From RBG-16-64-13 sp963718375 (GTDB taxonomy: Bacteria > Actinomycetota > Thermoleophilia > RBG-16-64-13): a stretch of 64,000 bases of DNA. The first letter of the stretch is position 1; every line of letters starts with the position of its first letter. The notes below the pieces were generated by a model. The model did not search any database. It worked only from the letters and a program-made list of their open reading frames with translations, and had not been told where the DNA came from. Both the position numbers and the translations under genes were made by a program. The DNA lies in contig CAVQZD010000012.1 of the NCBI GenBank assembly GCA_963718375.1, positions 8,371 to 72,370 of the forward strand. Reading direction: 5' to 3'. Shown in pieces: positions 24,075 through 33,826 of this stretch.

Positions 24075-26708
24075 GTGAAGACTGTTGTCAAGGGGCTGTC
24101 CTTCCTGGGCGTGGGCATCGATGCCAACTGCGTGCAGGTGGATGTAGAAGACGGCAAGATCCTCCGCATCCGGCCCTTCCACTTTGACTGGAAGTACGAA
24201 CGCGAGCCCTGGACTATCGAGGCGCGAGGCAAGACCTTCACCTCCAGCGGCAAGACGCTCATCCCGCCCTTCACCCTCGGCTACAAGAACCGGGTCTTCT
24301 CGCCCAACCGGGTCAAGTACCCGCTCAAGCGGGTGGATTGGGACCCGAACGGTGCGCCCGGCTCCACCGGCCCTGGTGGCCGCAATGCGCAGAATCGGGG
24401 CGTCAGCCGCTACGAGCGCATCTCCTGGGACGAGGCGGCTGAGATAGTCGCCGCCGAGATCCGGCGGGTGAAGGAGCAGTACGGCATGGCCGGCGTCCTC
24501 GCCCAGGCCGACGGCCATGGTGAGACCAAAGTCGTACACGCCGCTCACGGCTGCAACCGCGCGCTGCTTGGCCTGTTGGGTGGCTACACGCTGCAGGAGC
24601 GTAACCCCGATAGCTGGGAAGGTTGGTACTGGGGCGCCAAGCACGTGTGGGGCTGCGAACCGGTGGGCAAGGGCGCATATCAGTCCAACCTCGTGCCCGA
24701 CATCGCCGAACACTCGCGTACGCTCATCTACGCCGGCTGCGACCCCGAGACCACCACTTGGGGTTGGGGCGGGCAGACCGTCAGTCAGCTCTGCTACTGG
24801 TTCTCGGAGCTGGGCATCCGCCAGATCTATATCGCGCCCGACGTCAACTACGGGGCGGCCGTGCATGCGGACAAGTGGATCCCCATCCTGCCCGGCACCG
24901 ACGCCGCTCTCTACCTGGCCATAGCCCACCAATGGTTGCAGGCGGGCAGCTACGACAAGGAGTATGTTGAGACCCACGTGGTGGGCTTCGACAAGTTCGC
25001 CGCGTACGTCTTGGGCGAGGAGGACGGGGAGCCCAAGACGCCCAAGTGGGCGGAGGGCAAGACCGGGGTGCCGGCCCGCATCATCAAAGCGCTCGCGCGG
25101 CGCTGGGCGGCCGCGCCTACCTCCACGGTGCACGGCAACGGCGGCAATATGATCCGCGGTCCCTACGCGACCGAGAACGCCCGCCTCGAAGTCTGCCTCT
25201 TGGGCATGCAGGGTCTGGGCAAGCCGGGCCGCCACATGCTGAGCACCATCGAGTGGGGGCTGATGGGCGTAGAGACGCCGCCCTACCCGTTCGGCAACTC
25301 GGTGCCGGTGCCGCGCCATGCCTTCTACCCGAGCGTGGAGGCGGCCAACCGGGGCTTCAACTTCGCGGGTGGCAAGGAGGGGATGCTGCAGTTCATCCCC
25401 AAGAACCGGCTCCACGAGGCGGTCAACGAGGCGAGCCACGACCAGCCGTTGACCTGGCGCGGCAGCACGCGCTGCCGCGCGCTCACGCCCGACCAGTTCA
25501 CCGAGCACCAGTACCCACAGCCGGGGCTCTCAGAGGTGCACATGATGTGGTGCGACACCCCGGCTCTGATGACCTGCTGGAACGACAGCAACTACATGGC
25601 CAAGGCCTTCCGGAACCCCAAGATCGAGTGCATCGTCACCCAGCATCCCTGGATAGAGAACGACTGCGAGTTCGCCGACCTCATCCTGCCCGTGGCCACC
25701 AAGTTCGAGCTGGATGACATCGGCATAGACAACCTCACCGCCGAGTACGGCACGCTCTTTCTGGACGAAAAATGTATCGATGCTGTCGGCGAGTCGCTCA
25801 GTGACTATGAAGTATGCTGCCTCGTCGCTGAGAAGCTGGGCGTGCTGGAGGAGTTCACCGGCGGCAAGTCCGCCCAGGAGTGGATCAAGGTGGGCTTCGA
25901 CGCCGCCGGCGTCGACCATCTGATCAGCTGGGAGGAGTTCCAGGACAAGGGTCACTATGTGATCCCGAACGATGCCGATTGGGCTGACAACGAGGTCGCC
26001 CTGCGCGGCTTCGCCGCCGATCCGGCCAGCCATCCGCTGAGCACCCCCACAGGCAAGCTGGAGTTCTACTCCCAGCGTCTGGCCGACCACTTTCCCGACG
26101 ACGTGGAGCGTCCGCCCGTGCCGGCCTGGGTCGAGCGTGGCCCCAGCCACGACGAGCGCATCGGCGGCGACCGAGCCAAGACCTATCCCTATCTGTGTCT
26201 CTCCAGCCATCCGCGCTGGCGGGTGCACTCGCAGCACGACGACATGCAGTGGCTGCGCGAGATCCAGACCAACAAGATCGTCGGCGCCGACGGCTATGCC
26301 TACCAGACGGCCTGGATCCACCCGGACGATGCCGCAGCTAAGGGCGTGCAGACCGGCGATGTGGTGAAAGTCTTCAACGAGCGGGGCGCGGTGCTGGTGG
26401 GGGCCTATGTCACCGAGCGCGTGATGGCCGGCGTGGTCTCCATCGACCACGGCGCCAGGTACGACCCGATAGTCCCGGGCGAGTTCGACCGGGGCGGGGC
26501 GATCAACTGCATCACCCCGCGCAAGACCACGTCGAAGAACGCCACCGGCATGGTGAGCGGCGCCTTCCTACTCGACTTCGAGAAGGCCGACCTGGATGAG
26601 CTCGCACGGCAGTACCCGGAGGTCTGGGCGCGCCCGATCGACAAGGCGACGGGCTCTGGCTTGGGAGCGGATGCTGGCTACTTAGCTGTCGCTGCGGTGC
26701 TTGCGTAG
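24075..26708 (+). CDS. Orphan transhydroxylase-like molybdoenzyme
   Basis: An 877-residue bis-pterin molybdoenzyme close in plan to the transhydroxylase large subunit at 13935: no N-terminal FeS cysteines, DPNGAPGS then SRYERISWDEAAEI, and the active-site pair Asp179-Ser180 in NPDSWEGWYWG, with His148 in DGHGE. At the position of the catalytic Tyr (FFPGY in the paralogue) the sequence is FYPSV (417-421), so the Tyr is replaced or shifted by three. The C-terminal pterin-binding half (SSHPRWRVHSQHDD, NERGAVLVGAYVTERV) is intact. No small subunit gene is adjacent; it may borrow the one at 16529 or work alone. It has its own promoter with twin palindromes. The substrate is unknown, probably a related phenolic. 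Confidence 0.85.
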   Translation: MKTVVKGLSFLGVGIDANCVQVDVEDGKILRIRPFHFDWKYEREPWTIEARGKTFTSSGKTLIPPFTLGYKNRVFSPNRVKYPLKRVDWDPNGAPGSTGPGGRNAQNRGVSRYERISWDEAAEIVAAEIRRVKEQYGMAGVLAQADGHGETKVVHAAHGCNRALLGLLGGYTLQERNPDSWEGWYWGAKHVWGCEPVGKGAYQSNLVPDIAEHSRTLIYAGCDPETTTWGWGGQTVSQLCYWFSELGIRQIYIAPDVNYGAAVHADKWIPILPGTDAALYLAIAHQWLQAGSYDKEYVETHVVGFDKFAAYVLGEEDGEPKTPKWAEGKTGVPARIIKALARRWAAAPTSTVHGNGGNMIRGPYATENARLEVCLLGMQGLGKPGRHMLSTIEWGLMGVETPPYPFGNSVPVPRHAFYPSVEAANRGFNFAGGKEGMLQFIPKNRLHEAVNEASHDQPLTWRGSTRCRALTPDQFTEHQYPQPGLSEVHMMWCDTPALMTCWNDSNYMAKAFRNPKIECIVTQHPWIENDCEFADLILPVATKFELDDIGIDNLTAEYGTLFLDEKCIDAVGESLSDYEVCCLVAEKLGVLEEFTGGKSAQEWIKVGFDAAGVDHLISWEEFQDKGHYVIPNDADWADNEVALRGFAADPASHPLSTPTGKLEFYSQRLADHFPDDVERPPVPAWVERGPSHDERIGGDRAKTYPYLCLSSHPRWRVHSQHDDMQWLREIQTNKIVGADGYAYQTAWIHPDDAAAKGVQTGDVVKVFNERGAVLVGAYVTERVMAGVVSIDHGARYDPIVPGEFDRGGAINCITPRKTTSKNATGMVSGAFLLDFEKADLDELARQYPEVWARPIDKATGSGLGADAGYLAVAAVLA

Positions 26709-26912
26709 GTCGAATCTTTCTAGATGGGTCATGTCGTCGCGGTCTCGCACCACCCGTGGGTTGGGCTCGATGGCCGGGTAACCTAGGCTCAGCATGTCGT
26801 AGATGACGTAGCCGTCAGGGATGCCCAGCAAGTCGGCGATCATGACCGAGGGGTAGGCCGCTCCGACGATGCTCACCCAGTGGCAGCCCGTAGACGAAGA
26901 TGGTCGCAGCAA
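26682..26912 (-). pseudogene. Nitroreductase-family C-terminal remnant
   Basis: The reverse-strand frame ends TAA at 26682-26684 and reads a nitroreductase C-terminus: ADLLGIPDGYVIYDMLSLGYP, then an Arg-rich end. This is the usual LGIP...lalGYP segment that closes the FMN pocket. The N-terminal two thirds of the family (the FMN-binding RRS motif) are missing: upstream sequence to about 27000 keeps no recognisable frame. It overlaps the 3' end of the molybdoenzyme by 27 bases. It is probably a truncated relic. Confidence 0.6.
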
Positions 26913-26988
26913 GAGCTCACGCCGAGGAAAGCGTTGGGAGCCGGGAGAGAAGGTCTTGTCAAACGATAGGGTATCGTAGACTCTGCGT

Positions 26989-27212
26989 ATGACGAAGGAG
27001 GTCTGTCGAGGGAGACGTCACAATCTCCCCCAGGTTCAGGTGGCCAACCCAAGAGCATCCGTGAGCAGGGGTCTCGTCCCGGGTCAGAAGGTCCAGGCCA
27101 TCGCCTACGGCGGCCGCGTGAGTTGGTACCCGTTCGGCCTGCCCAGGAGTTGCGCGGGATACTGCGCGGTCTGGATACCAGCGTGATGCGCGACGAGAGT
27201 GACCGCGTGTGA
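26989..27212 (+). pseudogene. AbrB-type antitoxin (VapB-like), frameshifted
   Basis: Pieces of an AbrB/SpoVT-like antitoxin appear in two frames: GLVPGQKVQAIAYGGRV in one, then VPVRPAQELRGILRGLD and MRDESDRV with the stop TGA at 27210-27212 in another. The N-terminal strand (VTI near 27017) is also out of frame. Joined, it would be a normal protein of 70-75 residues. The stop overlaps the toxin start GTG 27209 (GTGA), the classic vapBC arrangement. It is broken by at least two indels. Confidence 0.6.
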
Positions 27213-27572
27213 ACGTAGTCGACTCGTCGGCTTGGCTGGAATACTTCGGCGACGGGAGACGACGATGAACTCGCCGGGGTATCGAGGCACCGGAGGACTT
27301 GGTGGCCCGGCGCTGACAGTCTATGAGGTCTTCAAACGGATGTGCCAGATCAAGGATGAGACGTCTGCCTGTCTGCGGTAGCCACAGGATGCAGAGCCGT
27401 GTGGTCGATCTGACGTCAGGCCTGGCGATAGAGGCTGCCAGGCTATCGCTCGAGAACGGACTGGCCACCCCGCACTCTATCGTCCGGGCTACGCTGTCGG
27501 GGAGCGTGCGACTCTCGGACGCAATATGCCCATTTCGCCGGTGCAGACGGTGGAGTACTGGGCGAAGGGTAG
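27209..27572 (+). pseudogene. PIN-domain toxin (VapC-like), frameshifted
   Basis: The start GTG 27209 gives VVDSSAWLEYFGDG with the first PIN-domain Asp. The frame then breaks. A second frame gives ALTVYEVFKRMCQIKDETSA (conserved Glu), and others give DLTSGLAIEAARLSLENGLATP and finally GVEYWAKG near 27568. These are the ordered parts of a VapC ribonuclease of about 125 residues split by several indels. The end is approximate. Confidence 0.6.
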
Positions 27573-27601
27573 CGCCCAGCGTGCCAGTCACGCTCGACCG
27601 G

Positions 27602-27629
27602 TTGAGCCAGGCAGTATTGTGGGTAGAAT
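27602..27629 (+). promoter_or_regulatory. Candidate promoter for the flavodiiron gene cluster
   Basis: TTGAGC (27602-27607) and TAGAAT (27624-27629) are separated by 16 bases, about 60 bases upstream of the flavodiiron start codon. Matches to consensus are four and five of six. Confidence 0.45.
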
Positions 27630-27691
27630 CAACCGCAATGCGCGTCATAAGCCCCGCGGGAGATCAGTCGGCGGCGGCATGGAGGTATAGG

Positions 27692-28874
27692 GTGAATAGA
27701 AGGCAGATAGGCAGCGGCATCTCTTGGGTGGGCGCGGTGGACTGGGATCGGCGCCTGTTCGATTCGCTGATACCGCTCCCCGACGGCACCTCGTACAACG
27801 CCTATCTCGTTGAGGGCAGCGAGAAGACCGCTCTCCTCGATACGGTCGACCCGGCCAAGGTCGACGTCTTGCTCGCGAACCTGGAAGGCATCGCCGAGAT
27901 CGACTACGTGATCTCGCACCACGCCGAGCAGGACCACTCGGGCAGTATCGGACTGGTGCTGAGAGAAGTACCCCGACGCCAAGGTGGTCACCAACCCGCG
28001 GGCCAAGGAGCTGCTCATCGATCTGCTTGCAGTTGCCCGAAGAGGCATTTGTGACGGTTGAGGACGGGGAGACCCTATCGCTGGGGGACAAGACCCTGCA
28101 AGTTCGTCTACACGCCCTGGGTCCATTGGCCCGAGACCATGGTCACCTATCTGCCCGAAGACAAGGTGCTTTTCAGCTGTGACTTCTTCGGCTCGCACGT
28201 CGCGACCTCGGAGCTATTCGTAGTCGACGAAGGGCGCGCTCACGAGGCTGCCAAGCGCTACTTCGCCGAGATCATGGCTCCATTCCGGCCCACAGATCGA
28301 GAAGAACCTGGAGAAGCTCAGGGACTACGACATCCGCATGATCTGCCCCAGCCACGGGCAACTCTATCAGCGGCCGGCCTTCATCGTCGATCTCTACAGG
28401 GAGTGGGTTTCCGGTCCACCCAAGAACCTGGTACTCGTGCCCTATGTGTCCATGCACGGCAGCACCGAGAAGATGGTGCATCACCTGGCGGACGCTCTGG
28501 TGGAGAACGGTGTGCGTGTGGAACTCTTCAACCTGGCCGTCACCGATCTAGGCAAACTGGCCATGGTGCTCTTGGACGCCGGCACGATCGTGGTGGGCAC
28601 CTGCACCGTCCTAGTCGGGCCGCATCCGCTGGCCGCTTACGCGACCATACTGGCCAACGCTCTGAAGCCCAAGGCTCAGTTCCTCTCCATAGTCGGCTCG
28701 TACGGGTGGGGCAGCAAAGCGGTAGAGACGCTCTCCGGGTTGATACCCAACCTCAAGGTGGAGGTGCTGGGTCCCGTCATCTGCAAGGGATATCCCCGCG
28801 AGACCGACCTCAAGGCGCTCGAGGAGTTGGCCGCCACTATCGCTCAGAAGCATAGGGAGAGTCAGCTCGCATGA
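27692..28874 (+). pseudogene. Flavodiiron protein (O2/NO reductase), four frameshifts
   Basis: Two domains of a flavodiiron protein are complete when frames are joined. The first is a metallo-beta-lactamase-like diiron domain with HHAEQDHSG near residue 80, then WPETMVTYLPEDKVLFSCDFFGSH, and MICPSHGQLY. The second is a flavodoxin domain with VPYVSMHGSTEKMVHHL and VGSYGWGSKAVETL. It reduces O2 or NO, a usual anaerobe defence. GTG 27692 follows GGAGGT. The indels fall near 27963, 28026, 28101 and 28293; each looks like one extra base in otherwise intact coding sequence. The end overlaps the next start as ATGA. Confidence 0.85.
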
Positions 28875-29441
28875 AGAAGTCGCTAATCATCTCAGGGTCG
28901 ATATGCATCGCAGTAGGTCTCGCGCTCTTCGGATTGGTCGTGGTGCCGTGGTTCCTCGCGGATGACGCAAGGTTCGCGATGGGCGACATGGACCGCCACT
29001 TCATCGAGCAGATGATCCCCCATCACCAAGACGCGGTGGACATGTCCGAGCTCGCGCTCACCGAAGCGGAACACCCCGAACTCAAAGACCTGGCCGAGAG
29101 CATCATCGAGAGTCAGAGCCGCGAGATCGACGACATGCGTAGCTGGTATCTCTCCTGGTACGGCACAGAGGCGCCTGAGGACTCCGCGTCTGGCGGCTTC
29201 GGGATGATGGGCGGCGGTATGATGCACGACGAGGCCGATCTAGAGGTCTTGGCGGCGGCGGAGGATTTCGACAAAGAATTCATCGAGCAGATGATCCCGC
29301 ATCATGAGATGGGAGTGATGATGGCCCGCATGGTGCTCGCCCGTACGGACCGTCCGGAGATCGAGCGGCTGGCCGAATCGATCATCGAGACTCAGAACGG
29401 CCGAGATCGAGCAGATGCGCGACTGGTATGACGAGTGGTAG
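28871..29441 (+). CDS. DUF305 membrane-anchored protein with a late frameshift
   Basis: A tandem DUF305 (ferritin-like, helical) protein. An N-terminal signal or membrane helix (IISGSICIAVGLALFGLVVV) is followed by two copies of the hallmark DFIEQMIPHH-type motif: HFIEQMIPHHQDAVDMSELA near residue 42 and EFIEQMIPHHEMGVMMARM near residue 140. A Gly/Met-rich segment between them (GFGMMGGGMMHDE) could bind metal such as copper. One extra base near 29400 shifts the frame. Corrected, it ends EQMRDWYDEW at TAG 29439-29441; uncorrected it stops at 29431. It overlaps the flavodiiron gene. Confidence 0.85.
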
Positions 29442-29470
29442 AATAGTCCGGACGAAGGGAGGGACTCGCC

Positions 29471-29746
29471 ATGATGTGGGATGGTGGGCTTGGCATGGGC
29501 GACGGCTGGATACTCGGGTCTATCATGATGATCGTCGTCTTGGCGCTGATAGTCGTAGGCATCGTCCTCCTGATACGCGGTGTCTCCGGCCGGCAGGGCG
29601 ATGGGAGCGCTGGTGGTGGGCAGGCGTCATCGAGCCAGAGCCCCGGAGCCGGGTAGTGCGCTGCGGATACTCGAAGAGCGCTACGCCCGTGGCGAGATCG
29701 ACCAAGAGGAATTCTCAGGCGCAAGAAGGACCTGCTCGGCAAGTAG
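29471..29746 (+). pseudogene. SHOCT-domain small membrane protein, frameshifted
   Basis: An N-terminal Gly/Met/Trp-rich head and one membrane helix (SIMMIVVLALIVVGIVLLIRG) lead into a Gly/Ser-rich linker. In a second frame a SHOCT domain follows (ALRILEERYARGEIDQEEF), and in a third DLLGK and stop TAG 29744-29746. In the first frame it ends early at 29656. Two indels explain the split. It sits 30 bases after the DUF305 gene; such pairs are common near metal or stress genes. The role is unknown. Confidence 0.65.
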
Positions 29747-29859
29747 GCGCCCTGCGTGATCCCTCGGAGCCTGGAGCTGGATCGAGAAGCACGGCTCACG
29801 CGAGTCTAGCCGGAATGTATAATCAGCCGGATTCGTCGGAAGCTATCAAGAAGGGAACG

Positions 29860-30895
29860 TGCCTTGCCGCGCATCTACAGACGCCTTCACCTCGCTGTTC
29901 TGGCGACTCTCTATGACTCGGCTGACCCTAGGCCCGAACGTGACGAGATACTACATGTACGAGAGAATGAGGGAGACCGCGAAGTCGTTTGCCAGTAGGA
30001 AGGGCGATGTCCTCTCCGTAAGCCAATCTGGATGGTTAGTTCCACTACCCGCAGGAGCTGTCGCGGACAACCTCGCAGGAGGTGCGGGGCGCTCTGGGCG
30101 GCCACGACATCTACTGCATCGCCAGCGGTCTGCATCTGGACCCGCTGTTCGGGCGGGGCGGGCTCTCGTCTCCCGACGACAAGGTGCGCGGCCTTGGCGC
30201 TGGAGCGCACGCTCGAAGGCGGCGGAGTTCGCCGGCGAGCCTGGGCGCGCACTTCATCATCTGGCCGGGGATCGAGGGCTACAACTACCCGTTCCAGACC
30301 CCGTACGCGGAGAGCTGGAGCCGGTTCATCGACGGCGTCGAGCCAGGCGGCCGAGGTGTGCGCGCGCCACGGCGTGAAGCTGTTCTTGGAGCACAAGAAC
30401 TCCGAGCCGGCGATGAAGATCTTCATGCGCAACATCGGCATGACGCTGCACGTGATGCACACTCTGCGCGCTCGCGGCATCGACAACGTCCAGGTCAACA
30501 TGGACTGGCAGCACCTGATCATGAACCGCGAGCACCTGCCGGAGTACGCGGCGCTGCTGGCGGCGGAGGGGCTGCTCGGCCACCAGCACGCCAACTCCGG
30601 CTGGGGTGACTTCGACGACGACAACATGGTCGGCGCGACCGACTTCTTGGAGACGGTCGAGCTGGCGATCGAGCTGCGCCGCGCGGGCTACGGCGAAGCG
30701 GCGGCAGGCTGGGCTTCGACCTCTACCCGTACACCGAGGACCCGGTCGAGGCCGTGCAAGCGCAGCGTGATGCACTGGCGGTTCATCGACTCGGTGGCCG
30801 CGAAGATCGACGGGCCGGCGCTGCGCGAGGCGCAGAGCCGCAAGGACGCGGTGCGCGCCTACGAGCTCGTCTACGCGGCGCTGGGCGGCGAGTAG
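29860..30895 (+). pseudogene. Xylose isomerase-like TIM-barrel sugar isomerase, frameshifted
   Basis: The joined frames give a TIM-barrel isomerase: FHYPQELS near 30050, GGHDIYCIASGLHLDPLF, GAHFIIWPGIEGYNYPFQT, CARHGVKLFLEHKNSEPAM, NVQVNMDWQHLIMN, GLLGHQHANSGWGDFDDDN (metal ligands), and C-terminal ALREAQSRKDAVRAYEL ending TAG 30893-30895. Metal-binding Glu, Asp and His positions survive, which argues against decay. The 5' end (about 29860-30050) is too disordered to fix a start. It precedes xylulokinase by 17 bases, so xylose to xylulose is the likely reaction. At least six indels. Confidence 0.7.
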
Positions 30896-30912
30896 CCTAC
30901 TGAGGGGACACG

Positions 30913-32457
30913 ATGCCCGGCCAGACACTCATCGGGCTCGACGTCGGCACGACCAGCGTCAAGGCGATCGCGATAACGCCCGACGGCGAGGTGGTCGGCA
31001 GGGCCGAGGAGCAGTACGAGCTTCAGACCCCGCAGCCCGGCTGGGCGGAGCAGGACCCCGAGGACTGGTGGCGCGCGGCGCAGCGTGCGCTCGCGCGCCT
31101 GGAGGGCGCAGCCGCTGGCATCGGCCTCTCGGGCCAGATGCACGGGCTCGTGTGCTCGACGCAGGACCGGGCGCTGCGCCCGGCGATCCTGTGGAACGAC
31201 CAGCGCACCGGCGCGGAGTGCGCCGAGATCGAGCGCAGGCTCGGGCTCGAGCGGCTGATCGCGCTGACCGGCAACCGCGCGCTCACCGGGTTCACCGCGC
31301 CGAAGCTGCTCTGGCTGCGCACGCACGAGCCGGAGATCTACGGCAAGATCGCCCACATCTGTCTGCCCAAGGACTACGTGCGGCTCAGGCTCACGGGCGA
31401 GCACGCGACCGACGTGGCCGACGCGTCGGGGACCCTGCTGTTCGACGTGGCGGCGCGGGACGTGGAGCGACGAGCTGCTCGGCCGCTGGAGGTGCCGTCC
31501 GACTGGCTGCCGCGCGCCTGGAGTCGCCCGAGATCTCGGGCCATGACGACCGCGGGCGCGCCGCGGGCGTGCCGTGGCCGCCGGCGCGGGCGACCAGGCG
31601 GCCGGCGCGCTGGGAGTAGGCGTGGTCAGGCCGGGGCCGCTCTCGGTGGTGCTCGGCACTCGGGCGTGGTGTTCGCGGCGCCTGCCCGACTTCGTCTCCG
31701 ACCGCAGGCTCGTCTGCACGTGTTCTGCCACGCGGTGCCGGCACCTGGCACGCGATGGGGGTGATGCTCTCGGCGGCGGGGTCGCTGCACTGGCTGCGAG
31801 ACGTCCTGGGCCGTCTCGTACGAGCAGCTGCTGGCCGAGGCCGAGGCGTGGCCGCCCGGCTGCGAAGGGCTGTCTTTCGCCCCGTACCTGTCGGGCGAGC
31901 GGACGCCGCATGCCGACCCGGACATAAGAGGCGCGTTCTGCGGGCTCGACCTGCGCCACGACCGCGGGCGCGCTGTGTCGCGCGGTGCTTCGAGGGCGTC
32001 GCCTTCGGTCTGCGCGACTCGCTGGAGCTGGTGCGCGTCGCTGGGCGCCGAGCCGCGTCTCGGCCCGCGTCTCCGGCGGCGGCGCTCAGAGCGAGCTGTG
32101 GCTCAAGATCGTCGCCTCGGTGCTGGGGCTGCCGCTCGAGACGCACGGCGGTCTCTGAGGGCGCGGCCTTTGGGGCGGCGCTGCTGGGAGGCGTGGCCGC
32201 AGGCGTATTCGCCGACGCCGAGGATGCGGTGCGCGCTGCGTGCGCACGAGCAGGACGGTGGAGCCCGTCGAGGCGTGGCTCGGCAGTACGACGAGCTCTA
32301 CGAGCGCTTCCGTGGCCTGTATCCGACGCTGCGGACGCTTAGCCAGCCAGACGGGGCAGCGACAGAGGGGTGGGACTACGTCCGAACGAGGACAACGAGA
32401 ATCTGGCGCGGGACTCTCATGGCGTCGGCAGAAGTCAGCCGCACGGTCTGCGCCTAG
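30913..32457 (+). pseudogene. xylB: Xylulokinase, frameshifted
   Basis: An FGGY kinase phosphorylating D-xylulose. The first 190 residues are intact: IGLDVGTTSVKAIA, GIGLSGQMHGLV (the XylB catalytic region), PAILWNDQRT, TGFTAPKLLWLR and YVRLRLTGEHATD. After about 31460 the frame changes repeatedly, yet family pieces continue in order: PLSVVLGT, MGVMLSAAGSLHWLRD, SFAPYLSGERTPHADPD, GVAFGLRDSLELV, EGAAFGAALLGGVAAG and ELYERFRGLYPTLR. It sits between the isomerase and a ROK repressor. The end is approximate because the last frame is uncertain. Confidence 0.8.
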
Positions 32458-32467
32458 CTGAAGAGGC

Positions 32468-33694
32468 GTGCTAAGGCTACGGGCCGGCGGGTCAGCAGAG
32501 CATCCGCCGGCAGAACCTGGCGCTCGTCTTGCGGGAAGTCATGGACAACGGACCACGCTCGCGCGCGGGCATAGCCGAGGCGGTCGGGCTCACCCGGTCT
32601 ACGGTGTCGAGCCTGGTGGGTGAGCTCATCGACAGAGGGTTCCTGCTCGAGCGCGAGCTGGAGCGGGGCGGGTCGGTGGGCAGGCCGGGACGACTGGTGG
32701 CGCTCTCCGACACCACGGTGGCGCGCTCTCGGTCTGGAGGTAAACGTGGACTATCTGGCCGCCTGCGTTCTCGATCTCGCCGGGAACGTGCGGCTACGAG
32801 CAGTTTCTTCGTGCGAGACAACCGCGAGCATGCCGGCCGAGCGCGGTGCTGGACGCGCTGGCCGAACTGGCCAAGCGGGCAGCTGCAGAGCGTCGAGCGA
32901 GAAGGTCTGATGCCGTCGGCACTACGCTCGCCGCCCCAGGGCTCGTGGACTACTCCAGCGGGATGCTTGCTGAGCGGCTCCGAACCTCGGTGGGGGCGCG
33001 ATGCCGCTGGAGGCCGAGCTGGTGCGTCGCTTGGACCGGCCGCATCACTACGTCTCGCGTGGACAACGAGGCCAACCTGGCGGCCTGGGTGAGCTGTGGA
33101 CGGGCAAGGGACACAAGTGGGGCGACTTCATCCGCATCTCTGGCGAGGTCGGCGTGGGTGGCGCTCTGGTGGCGGACGGGAGTTGCTGCGCTCCGGCAGC
33201 GGGCTCGGGGGCGAGATCGGTCACGTCATGGTCGATCCCGAGGGCCCCGAGTGCACCTGCGGGTCTCGCGGATGCCTGGAGAAGATGGTGGGCAAGAAGC
33301 GCTGTTGAGGGCCGCGGACTGGAGGCCGACGGTAGGCACCAGCATCGCGCTGCCCGATGGCGGCATCTCGCTGCATGGTCAAGAGCGCGCGCCGGGGTGA
33401 CCCGCAGACCCTGGCGGCGCTGACCGAGGCAGGCGCGCGCTTGGGATCGCGTGCGCTTCGGCGGTGAACCTGATCTCGCCCCAACACGGTGGTGCTCGGC
33501 GGGATCTACGCGCCGCTATTCCCGTGGCTTGCGTGGGTCCGCTGCGCGTGGAGTTGGAGCAGCGGGCTTTTCTGACGCGGCACTCCGATGTGGCGGTGGT
33601 GCGTTCGGAACTCGGTCCCTGGCGGCCGTACGAGGGCGGCCTCGCTGGCGCTGAGGGCCGTCTGCGCCGACCCGTTTCTTGGTACAGTCGGTAG
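32468..33694 (+). pseudogene. ROK-family transcriptional repressor (XylR-like), frameshifted
   Basis: An N-terminal winged helix (SIRRQNLALVLREVMDNG, then RAGIAEAVGLTRSTVSSLVG) is followed by a ROK sugar-kinase-like domain in several frames: LGLEVNVDYLAACVLDLAG, VDNEANLAA, RISGEVGVGGALV and the zinc/ROK signature GEIGHVMVDPEGPECTCGSRGCLE. The position after xylulokinase and before a sugar importer, and the palindrome at 33729-33749, suggest a xylose-responsive repressor. The start is uncertain: GTG 32468 is reachable only with a frameshift. At least seven indels. Confidence 0.75.
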
Positions 33695-33728
33695 GACAGC
33701 GGCTTCGGCGAGGTGCAGAGCGGGACAG

Positions 33729-33749
33729 TTTGTTGTATGGTGCAACAAA
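33729..33749 (+). promoter_or_regulatory. Palindromic operator, candidate ROK/XylR site
   Basis: TTTGTTG (33729-33735) and CAACAAA (33743-33749) form a perfect inverted repeat with a 7-base spacer, about 78 bases upstream of the sugar-binding protein gene. TTTGTT/AACAAA half-sites are typical of XylR-type ROK repressors, and a ROK gene lies immediately upstream. Confidence 0.6.
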
Positions 33750-33826
33750 TAGGAGCCTAAGGAGGGCGACGGATCAACATAGACGCGTAGATCGCGACAA
33801 CTGATGAAACCAGGAGGGAAGCAGAA

